A stretch of 64,000 bases of DNA. Source: Candidatus Woesearchaeota archaeon (GTDB taxonomy: Archaea > Nanobdellota > Nanobdellia > Woesearchaeales > DSVV01). Under the pieces are notes generated by a model. That model was given only the letters and a program-made list of their open reading frames with translations, did no database searches and had not been told where the DNA came from. Position numbers and translations under genes: made by a program. This document shows, in pieces, positions 1 through 6,419 of this stretch (positions are counted from its first letter, which is position 1; every line of letters starts with the position of its first letter). Location of the stretch: assembly GCA_018661705.1 (NCBI GenBank), contig JABJHR010000011.1, positions 186,001 through 250,000 on the forward strand, written 5' to 3'.

Positions 1-2
1 CA

Positions 3-794
3 AAAGCCGATGAAGCATCTGAAGAGATATTTTTAAATTTAGGAAACGTCACAGGCATCCCTGTTTTAACCGAAGAGATGTCTAAAAATAGATACCAACA
101 GGAAATTTGTAAATACAATGAAGCCGGATTTGCATGGATAGTTGATCCATTAGATGGAACAAAGGAATATGGGAAAGGCCTTGATGAATTTGCAATAAGT
201 GTAGCATTGGTAAATAGAGAAAAAGTAATATTAGGAGTTGTATATGCACCAGCAAAAAATTGGATGATGTATGCTGTGGAAAACAAGGGTGCATACAAAT
301 TAGATCTAAAAACTGAAACTGAAACTGAAACAAGAATAAAAACAACAGATTGTACAAACTTAGAAGACATGACTTTGTTAGTTAGTTCAAGTGAATTAAA
401 CAAAAAAGCATACCCTGATTATGCAAGAAATCTAAAAAGATTAGGTTATTCTGGAAATGATCCAAGGATTAAAGAAATGGGAAGTACAACATTAAAAACA
501 GCATTAATTGCAGCAGGAGAAGGAGATTATAACTTTACTTTCACATCCTGGGATCAGAAAAAAAATAAAATGAGAAAAACAAAAGAATGGGATATTGCCG
601 CAACTTCACTCTTAGTTCAAGAAGCTGGTGGAATGATGACTGATTGTAGAGGACTTCCTTTTGTTTTTGGTAAATTTGACCCTGTAAACCAATATGGAAT
701 ATTTACCTCAAACTCTCAAAAAAACCACCATAATTTATTGCAAAGGGTTGTTCCAAGTGCAAATTATTTGGAAAGAATTAAAGAAGCAATATAA
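3..794 (+). CDS. CysQ/inositol-monophosphatase family phosphatase, 5' end outside window
   Basis: The reading frame is open from base 3, so the gene starts upstream of the window; the first internal ATG (78) lies inside the domain. The visible N-part carries the family pattern ADEASEEI followed by IPVLTEE (metal-binding Glu), then the core metal motif DPLDGTKEYGKG, and near the C-terminus EWDIAATSLLVQEAGG, which matches the WDxxAxxxxxxEAGG motif. The order and the 'DPLDGTKEY' variant fit CysQ, the Mg-dependent 3'(2'),5'-bisphosphate nucleotidase, better than plain inositol monophosphatase, but substrate cannot be fixed by eye. A TETETET tract (around 316-333) is a small low-complexity insert. 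The histidine phosphatase gene follows 12 bases later, so the two are probably co-transcribed. Confidence 0.85.
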   Translation, partial: KADEASEEIFLNLGNVTGIPVLTEEMSKNRYQQEICKYNEAGFAWIVDPLDGTKEYGKGLDEFAISVALVNREKVILGVVYAPAKNWMMYAVENKGAYKLDLKTETETETRIKTTDCTNLEDMTLLVSSSELNKKAYPDYARNLKRLGYSGNDPRIKEMGSTTLKTALIAAGEGDYNFTFTSWDQKKNKMRKTKEWDIAATSLLVQEAGGMMTDCRGLPFVFGKFDPVNQYGIFTSNSQKNHHNLLQRVVPSANYLERIKEAI

Positions 795-806
795 AAAGAG
801 GAAAAA

Positions 807-1505
807 ATGACATTAGAAATTTATCTTGTTAGACACGGTGAAACAGAGTCGAATCTGTTTCATCAAAACAAAATTAGTGGTCAAAGTAATTGGGCAGAGC
901 TAACTACAAATGGTGTGAATCAAGCAAAAACATTAGGACAAAAGTTCTTAATGGATGATTTATTTTTTGAAGACATATACTGTTCTCCATCCGTAAGAAC
1001 ACAACAAACCACAAGGTACTGTTTGGATGAGATGCATAAAATAGATCAAAGATTAAAATACGACAATAGACTAATGGAACAAGACCAAGGTGATTGGGTT
1101 GGAAAATTAAAATCCAAGATATATTCAAGAGAAGATGTAAAGAAAGGATTAAATCATGACAATTGGAATTTTGTCCCGGGAGACCTAATAAAAGGGGAAA
1201 GCCAAGCAAAAGTTGCAGCAAGAATGTATACCTGGTTAGAAGAGATTATAACAAAACAAAATCACTCAAAAATTCTTGCAGTTTCGCATGGACTAGCAAT
1301 TAGATATTTAATAGCAGAAGTTTTTGATTTAGATAGAAAAACAGCATACAAAATACCAATCGATAATACAAGCATTACAAAAATAACATATAATAATGAG
1401 AAATACATATTAGTAGGAATAAATGATACAAAACACTTAGAAAAATCAAATATAAAAAAAGTAAAAGCAACATTTGATGATTCATCCATTAAATTAAATG
1501 TTTAA
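807..1505 (+). CDS. histidine phosphatase family (phosphoglycerate-mutase-like) protein
   Basis: The 232-residue protein opens with LVRHGETESN, the RHG signature holding the catalytic phospho-histidine, and has the second catalytic histidine in AVSHGLAIRYL near residue 155. Length and motif spacing fit the small single-domain branch-1 phosphatases. Such enzymes act on sugar phosphates, nucleotides (for example alpha-ribazole phosphatase or 2,3-bisphosphoglycerate-dependent mutases); the substrate is not readable here. An AGAGGAAAAA ribosome binding site sits just before the ATG. It follows the CysQ-like gene by 12 bases, so the pair may dephosphorylate small metabolites together (inference). 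The C-terminal 25 residues are lysine-rich and outside the domain. Confidence 0.85.
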   Translation: MTLEIYLVRHGETESNLFHQNKISGQSNWAELTTNGVNQAKTLGQKFLMDDLFFEDIYCSPSVRTQQTTRYCLDEMHKIDQRLKYDNRLMEQDQGDWVGKLKSKIYSREDVKKGLNHDNWNFVPGDLIKGESQAKVAARMYTWLEEIITKQNHSKILAVSHGLAIRYLIAEVFDLDRKTAYKIPIDNTSITKITYNNEKYILVGINDTKHLEKSNIKKVKATFDDSSIKLNV

Positions 1506-2101
1506 ACTAAAAGGGTAGAATTACTTTATTTTCCCTAAAACATATCTAAATCCCTTCTTTAATTTTTCTTTAGGCGGTTAATAAGAAACCAAAGAGTGGA
1601 AAAAATCAATTAAAAGTAAAAAAGTTTCTAAAGCTAAGAAGAAAATAGTTAGGAAACTAAAAGTTGTGAAAAAGGAAGTGTTGAAAGAGAAAAAAACCAC
1701 CCAAATTAAAGTTTTTAAGAAAAAAATAATTAAAAATTCAAAATCAAAGGTAAGCAAATTCACCATTTACTAGAATACATAAAACATGAAGAATCTATGA
1801 CAAATACCTACCATATTGATTAATTGTCGTACAAACCACTACAACATTCACTTATATACTAAAAACGTCTACTAGTGTTTAAGAGGTAATATGCTAATCA
1901 GATTCATTCCGAAAAAAACGTCACAATAACCGAAAAAAACAAGATTAAATCAAAAAAAGTCATCATAATATCATACTCATCAAAAAAGGAAGTGTCTTGC
2001 AGTAAATTAAATGAGTTAAATGCAAAATAGCGTTAGCTCTAGAAAAATATTTTGATAGAAAGGTAAATTCGTGAGAACCATGTTAAGGGGGAGAAAATAA
2101 A
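1506..2101 (+). other. 596-base gap with possible decayed coding fragments and a promoter
   Basis: No intact gene is visible. Bases 1585-1773 form an open frame of 62 codons, extremely lysine-rich, with no ATG, resembling the basic tail of a lost protein. Bases 1930-2070 can be read as a second coding-like stretch only with a frameshift near 2027 (a segment ending ...LNELN, then ALALEKYFDRK), which suggests a pseudogene but is weak. A TATA-like CTTATATACT at 1851-1860 could drive the operon that begins at 2102, leaving a leader of about 220 bases. The strong purine-rich site GGGGGAGAAAATAAA directly precedes the next ATG. Confidence 0.4.
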
Positions 2102-3058
2102 ATGGAAATTGCAAAGGCAATTACTAAACATGTTTTAGAAGATAAAGTACAGAAATTAGAAGGCGTTGATTTAGATTCAATATACTTAAGAGTTATTTTA
2201 AATTCACTTTGTAATGCAAAATGTTATTTTTGTCATGAAGAAGGACAAAGTGTAATAAGTGATTTACCTGCAGAAATATTAAGACAAGCAGCAATTGATT
2301 CATCTGAATTAGGAATTAAAAGAATAAAATATACAGGTGGTGAACCATTACTTAGAAAAGATTTAGCTGATTTAACTGCCATGATAAAATCAGTTGATCC
2401 TGAAATAGAAATAAGTATGACAACTAATGGGATTGGGATTGAAAGAAAAATTGATCAATTAGTTGATGCAGGATTAGATAGGATAAATGTTTCATTACAC
2501 TCAGTTGATAGAGAAAATTATAAAAGAATTTTCAGAGTTGATGCATTAGATAAAGTTTTAAGAGGCTTAGACTATGCAAAAGATAGTGGATTAAAAGCAA
2601 TTAAAATTAATGCAACAGTTTCAAGATATAATTTACACGAAATATTTGAAATTGCAAAGTATTCTCAACAAATGGGATTTGAATTTAGAATCCATTATTT
2701 GTTGCCATCTAATGAAGAAGCTGCTCAAACAATAGTACCGAGATCTGAGTTAAACAGATACCTTAAAGATCATTCAGATAGATTAGAAACCATAGAAAGA
2801 CATGGTAAAGAAACAACAAGATATCATCAAGGAGAATTAACAGTGGATGTTAAAAAAGGAAATTTTGCAGGAAAATGCAAAAGATGTGATTATCTTTCAA
2901 GATGTAATGAGGGAATATATGCATTAAGATTAACACCTGAGGGGAAATTAAGACCTTGTCTATATTTAGACAGCCTAGAAATGAATTTTGCAAATGCAAT
3001 AAAGGAAGGAAATTCAAAAGAAGTTATGAAAGAAGCATACAGAAGAGTAATAAAATGA
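2102..3058 (+). CDS. MoaA-like radical SAM enzyme
   Basis: 318 residues. The CxxxCxxC motif CNAKCYFC (about residues 37-44) binds the radical SAM 4Fe-4S cluster, TGGEPLLRKDL is the SAM-binding GGEP motif, and the next 130 residues (MTTNG, LDRINVSLHS, IKINATVSRYN) track the MoaA barrel closely. The C-terminal part has CKRCDYLSRC and LRLTPEGKLRPCLYLD, like the second cluster region of MoaA but with a different Cys spacing (extra Cys, 17 residues between the last two). It ends without the C-terminal GG of GTP 3',8-cyclase MoaA, and no other molybdopterin genes are nearby. It is therefore probably a MoaA-family paralogue acting on a nucleotide or other small molecule. Its stop overlaps the next start (ATGA), so it is translationally coupled to the TMK-like kinase. 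Confidence 0.85.
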   Translation: MEIAKAITKHVLEDKVQKLEGVDLDSIYLRVILNSLCNAKCYFCHEEGQSVISDLPAEILRQAAIDSSELGIKRIKYTGGEPLLRKDLADLTAMIKSVDPEIEISMTTNGIGIERKIDQLVDAGLDRINVSLHSVDRENYKRIFRVDALDKVLRGLDYAKDSGLKAIKINATVSRYNLHEIFEIAKYSQQMGFEFRIHYLLPSNEEAAQTIVPRSELNRYLKDHSDRLETIERHGKETTRYHQGELTVDVKKGNFAGKCKRCDYLSRCNEGIYALRLTPEGKLRPCLYLDSLEMNFANAIKEGNSKEVMKEAYRRVIK

Positions 3059-3699
3059 ATCAACCTGCTACAAAAACAAGAGATTTAATTGAATTAAGAG
3101 AATTAGGGATTTATGTACCTGGAGTTATTGTTGTTGAAGGTCTTGATGGGGTAGGTAAATCAACAGCTGCAAAAAGTTTAGCTGAAAGATTAAACGCAGA
3201 TTATGTTGCATCACCAACAAAAGAATTTGCAAAACTTAAAGATGTTTTTGATAATGAAAGTGCACCACTGGAAAGGTTCTTTTTTTATCTAATAAGCAAT
3301 TATAGTTTATCCAAACAAGTTATGAAAAGAGATAACTCAAAACCATTAATAATAGACCGGTTTGTACTGTCAACAATAACATATCATAATGCATTAATGA
3401 ATGAAGACACATCAAAATATGTAAGGTGGGACAAATTACTAAACCCTGAAATCATGTTCCACTTAGTTGCGGATGAAGAAACTAGAATTTCAAGAATGAA
3501 TATTAGGGGAGAATTATCTAGAACTGATGTGATTTTTGAAGAAAATAGAACATTAGGGAGAAGGATTGAATCAGAATTTGAATCATATAGAAATGCATAT
3601 ATTGAAATAGATACAACAAGATTAAATCCTCAAGAAGTTGTAGATAGAATGCATAAAGAATTAAAAAACAGAGATTATAGTTGTTTAATACAAAGGTGA
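3055..3699 (+). CDS. thymidylate-kinase-like nucleoside monophosphate kinase
   Basis: Start chosen at the ATG overlapping the previous stop (ATGA); 214 residues. VVEGLDGVGKSTAAKSLAERL is a P-loop of the dTMP kinase type, IIDRFVLSTITYH is the DR(Y/F) nucleotide-base contact region, and RGELSRTD is in the position of the lid. Typical TMK proteins are 195-215 residues. The N-terminal 25 residues before the P-loop are an extension. Being coupled to a MoaA-like radical SAM enzyme, it may phosphorylate or supply a nucleotide for that enzyme rather than only making dTDP; TMK/CMPK2-type kinases accompany radical SAM nucleotide enzymes such as viperin (established), but equivalence here is inference. 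Confidence 0.8.
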   Translation: MNQPATKTRDLIELRELGIYVPGVIVVEGLDGVGKSTAAKSLAERLNADYVASPTKEFAKLKDVFDNESAPLERFFFYLISNYSLSKQVMKRDNSKPLIIDRFVLSTITYHNALMNEDTSKYVRWDKLLNPEIMFHLVADEETRISRMNIRGELSRTDVIFEENRTLGRRIESEFESYRNAYIEIDTTRLNPQEVVDRMHKELKNRDYSCLIQR

Positions 3700-3704
3700 A
3701 ATAA

Positions 3705-4187
3705 ATGGACATAAATAAAGAAGAAATGTTAGAACAGTTAATGGGTTATATAACACTAGACATTGAAGAATCAACAGGGACTTATAAAGCTGCTAGAGTA
3801 AGAGCTGCTGAAGGAGAAAGTGCTATGCAATCAAGATATGACACAATGAGAATAGAAGGTAGCTGGGTTTCTGATGGATTAGGACAAAGAATTCAAGAAT
3901 TAGAAAATGAAGTAGAAAAATTACTTAGAATAGATGTTAAAACAAAAAGAGAAAAAGTTTATCTTGGCTCTTTGGTAGAACTTGAAGATGAAGAAGAATC
4001 TAAATCTTATTTTTTCATATTACCAGGGGGAGGCGGAAGATCTTTAGAAAGTGGAGACACAAATATTAAAGTAATCACACAAAATGCACCATTTGCAAAA
4101 GCAATGATAGGTAAAGAAGTATATGATGAAGTTACTTTCAGAATAAAAGGAAAAGAAAAAACATATGAAATAACAGACATGAAGTGA
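3705..4187 (+). CDS. GreA/GreB-like transcription elongation factor domain protein
   Basis: 160 residues. The N-terminal half (ESAMQSRYDTMRIEGSW, then QRIQELENEVEKL) is helical and matches a bacterial GreA/B-like family that carries a 'ES..EsrYDT...EaSYL' pattern. The C-terminal half (VYLGSLVELED, YFFILPGGGGRSL, ITQNAPFAKAMIGKEVYDEVTF) is the FKBP-like Gre C-terminal domain that docks on the RNA polymerase secondary channel. Canonical archaeal cleavage factor is TFS, so a Gre-like protein is unexpected here. It starts 6 bases after the kinase gene and is overlapped by the PfkB gene. The acidic catalytic tip of GreA cannot be confirmed by eye, so cleavage activity is uncertain. Confidence 0.75.
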   Translation: MDINKEEMLEQLMGYITLDIEESTGTYKAARVRAAEGESAMQSRYDTMRIEGSWVSDGLGQRIQELENEVEKLLRIDVKTKREKVYLGSLVELEDEEESKSYFFILPGGGGRSLESGDTNIKVITQNAPFAKAMIGKEVYDEVTFRIKGKEKTYEITDMK

Positions 4188-5095
4188 AAAAAATGCACCT
4201 TGCAATTGGAACAATTTCATTAGAAAATTTGATAGAGGTTGAAGAGCTTCCAGAAAAAAATGAGGATGTTATTGTTAAATCTCACAATCAAATTTTTAGT
4301 GGAGCAGCAGGAAATATTGCTGCAATGCTTTCTAATCTTGGATTAGAAACATCATTATTTTCAATGGTTGGTAATGATAATCAAGGTAAATCCCTAATCC
4401 AAGAAATGGATAGTTATGGCGTAGATACAACCAACCTATTTTTATCAGAAGAACACCCAACATCATTGTTTACATGTATAATGGACCAACAAGGACAGAG
4501 AAATGTTTATTTAGCAAAAGGAGCATCTTTTTTTTTTAATGATGATGAAATAAGAAAACTATTAAAACAAAGATGGGATTCTATTTCAATAGTTGGGCTT
4601 AGAAAAGAACAATATTCTCTTGTTATCAGCTATGCGAGAGAAACTAAAACTTACTTAAATGTTGGCACACTAATTTCCAGTGGACAACTTCAAAAAGATG
4701 ACTTTGAATTTTTTGTTGGACCAGTAAATTTATTTATGAATGATTCAGAAGCAAAAAGGTTTCTAATGTCAGAAGAAATAAATTTTAGAGAATATTTTAA
4801 TTATTCGCAAACATTACAAAATGTGATTATAACAAGGGGAGAGAAAGGTTCATTATTACTAACGAGAAATGAGAGTTATACTGTAAACAAAATACCCACA
4901 ACAAAAGTAAAAAACACCCTTGGTTGCGGTGATGCATTTATGGCTGGTTGGACTTATGGAGATATTAAGGGGTATAGCCCACGTGAAAAATTATGGTGTG
5001 GTCATTGTTGTTCAAAAGAAGTTGCAGAATCAATTTCTGGAAGAACTCTTAAAAGAATAGACATTAAAAAAACAATAGTTGAAGAATATTGTTAA
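4184..5095 (+). CDS. PfkB-family carbohydrate/nucleoside kinase
   Basis: About 300 residues; a GTG at 4184 overlapping the previous stop (GTGA) or ATG at 4193 are possible starts. FSGAAGNIAAMLSNLGLET is the N-terminal PfkB signature region with its GG-like turn, and LGCGDAFMAGW is the C-terminal signature, where the usual GAGD anion hole reads GCGD; the catalytic Asp is kept. Ribokinases, adenosine kinases and nucleoside kinases share this fold, so a role in phosphorylating a nucleoside or sugar intermediate of the operon fits. The C-terminus has a Cys/His cluster (WCGHCC) not typical of the family. It is followed by 23 bases containing a good ribosome binding site (AAAAGGAG) for the next gene. 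Confidence 0.85.
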   Translation: MKKMHLAIGTISLENLIEVEELPEKNEDVIVKSHNQIFSGAAGNIAAMLSNLGLETSLFSMVGNDNQGKSLIQEMDSYGVDTTNLFLSEEHPTSLFTCIMDQQGQRNVYLAKGASFFFNDDEIRKLLKQRWDSISIVGLRKEQYSLVISYARETKTYLNVGTLISSGQLQKDDFEFFVGPVNLFMNDSEAKRFLMSEEINFREYFNYSQTLQNVIITRGEKGSLLLTRNESYTVNKIPTTKVKNTLGCGDAFMAGWTYGDIKGYSPREKLWCGHCCSKEVAESISGRTLKRIDIKKTIVEEYC

Positions 5096-5118
5096 TATAA
5101 TAAAAAGGAGTAAATAAA

Positions 5119-5565
5119 ATGGAAAAACAAGAAGTTATAAGTACATTAAAAGTAATAATAGCCCAAATCACTGAAACAGATATAGTGTGGAGATTAGAAG
5201 GAAGTGCAAATTTAAGTTTACAAGGAATAAAAACAGAGGTAAATGATTTAGACATAACAACAAACAAAAAAGGGTTAGAAATTTTTAGAGAATTGTTAAA
5301 CAAGTATATAATAAAAGATTTTTTTGATACAAATATTAACAGTCATAGATTAATATTAAATATTAATAATTTTGAAGTAGATATTAATTGTTATAATAAG
5401 TTAGAATTAAATATGTTTGAGAGTATAAAAATCATTTCAATTGATAATTTAAATATACCGGTTTTACCAATAAAAGAATCATTAAAATTCTATAAGATAA
5501 TAAATAGAAAAAATAAAATATCCCTAATTGAAGAATTTTTATTAAAAATAAATAAGATAAACTAA
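5119..5565 (+). CDS. minimal nucleotidyltransferase-fold protein
   Basis: 148 residues, AT-richer than neighbours. WRLEGSANLSLQG followed by VNDLDITTN resembles the GS...DxD core of Pol-beta-superfamily nucleotidyltransferases (here GSANL and D-L-D), and FEVDINCYNK may hold the third Asp. This pattern is typical of small nucleotidyltransferases that adenylylate or otherwise transfer NMPs to small molecules or proteins. No HEPN partner lies next to it, so a MNT-HEPN toxin-antitoxin pair is not supported. It ends two bases before the HD gene start. Family assignment is by motif only. Confidence 0.6.
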   Translation: MEKQEVISTLKVIIAQITETDIVWRLEGSANLSLQGIKTEVNDLDITTNKKGLEIFRELLNKYIIKDFFDTNINSHRLILNINNFEVDINCYNKLELNMFESIKIISIDNLNIPVLPIKESLKFYKIINRKNKISLIEEFLLKINKIN

Positions 5566-5566
5566 A

Positions 5567-6166
5567 ATGGCAAAAACACCACAATTTGAAAAAGCAAAAC
5601 TGTTTGCATTAGATTGGATTAAAGATGAAACACCAAGATTGATGTGGTATCATAATCTTGAACACACAAAAGATAGTGTACTCCCAACTACTGAAAGATT
5701 ACTTACAATGGAAGGCATTAAAGGAAAAGAAAGACAAATAGTTATGGTTGCTGCAGCATATCATGATATTGGTTATACAATGACTTATCAAGATCATGAG
5801 GAGGCTAGTGCATATATGGCAGGAGAAATGTTACCTCAATTTGGATATTCAAAAAAAGACATAAGAGATATTAAAAGAGTAATAATGGGTACAAAGCTTC
5901 CACAAATACCAGAAAACATGTTAGAAAAAATCATGTGTGATGCAGATATGGATATATTAGGAACCGATGATTTCTTTACAAAAAATGGATATCTAATGCT
6001 TGAAATGAACAATAATGGCAGTAATTTTGAAACAGATGAATGGAATAAGCAACAGCTTGATTTTTTAGAACAACACAATTATTTCACGGCATCTGCTAGA
6101 AAATTAAACAATGAGGGAAAACAAAAAAACATAGCATTAATGAGAACATTAAATAACAGATTATAA
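5567..6166 (+). CDS. HD-domain phosphohydrolase
   Basis: 199 residues. Metal ligands of the HD superfamily are in order: H in YHNLEH, the HD pair in AAAYHDIGYT, a following H in DHEEAS, and a late D in MCDADMDILG. Length suits a one-domain HD nucleotidase or phosphodiesterase; YfbR, YedJ-like and RelA/SpoT hydrolase relatives act on nucleotides. The ATG follows the preceding stop after one base, so it is the last gene of the operon that begins with the radical SAM enzyme. A nucleotide-hydrolysing role would fit the operon but is inference. Confidence 0.8.
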   Translation: MAKTPQFEKAKLFALDWIKDETPRLMWYHNLEHTKDSVLPTTERLLTMEGIKGKERQIVMVAAAYHDIGYTMTYQDHEEASAYMAGEMLPQFGYSKKDIRDIKRVIMGTKLPQIPENMLEKIMCDADMDILGTDDFFTKNGYLMLEMNNNGSNFETDEWNKQQLDFLEQHNYFTASARKLNNEGKQKNIALMRTLNNRL

Positions 6167-6212
6167 CTAAATTATAATCTAATCACGTAATAATCGTCTA
6201 AATTAACCCTAA

Positions 6213-6222
6213 AACTTTATAA
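6213..6222 (+). promoter_or_regulatory. TATA box upstream of topA leader
   Basis: AACTTTATAAATGG lies about 200 bases before the topoisomerase ATG. Archaeal initiation about 25 bases downstream (near 6245) would place the structured segment 6271-6410 inside the transcript leader, or make it a short independent RNA. Confidence 0.45.
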
Positions 6223-6270
6223 ATGGATTCTGATTTTTCTTAATAATAGATATATATTAATATATTATTA

Positions 6271-6410
6271 TAAGAAAAGCGGTTTTTCTTATCATGCCGG
6301 TCTGGTTGATCAAAACCATGTAAAATATTATCTAAAAAAGGTTTTGATTCCTAATGTTTGACAAATTAAAATGTCAACCAGACAGAAACTTGGCAATAAC
6401 AAGAAAAACC
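6271..6410 (+). promoter_or_regulatory. structured leader with competing helices upstream of topoisomerase I
   Basis: Helices seen directly: P1 6281-6290 with 6401-6410 (GGTTTTTCTT/AAGAAAAACC, 10 of 10); TGCC 6295-6298 with GGCA 6392-6395; P2 6300-6309 with 6374-6383 (GTCTGGTTGA/TCAACCAGAC, 10 of 10); P3 6310-6317 with 6340-6347. Two alternatives exclude these: 6271-6278 with 6284-6291 (TAAGAAAA/TTTTCTTA) competes with P1, and 6358-6363 with 6372-6377 (TTGACA/TGTCAA) competes with P2. P1 ends nine bases before the topA ATG. The nested, mutually exclusive pairing resembles a cis-regulatory switch or a small structured RNA; no known riboswitch family is recognised. No poly-U follows, so it is not an obvious terminator. 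Confidence 0.55.
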
Positions 6411-6419
6411 CTATAGAAA

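Noticed and set aside
2102-3058. Calling the radical SAM protein moaA or viperin
   Set aside because: The MoaA C-terminal GG and partner genes are absent, and the second Cys set differs; the viperin pattern after the CxxxCxxC motif (FCFH with the typical N-terminal context) is not present. Kept as MoaA-like.
5119-6166. Nucleotidyltransferase plus HD gene as a toxin-antitoxin pair
   Set aside because: MNT-type pairs need a HEPN partner; none is adjacent, and both genes are embedded in a metabolic-looking operon.
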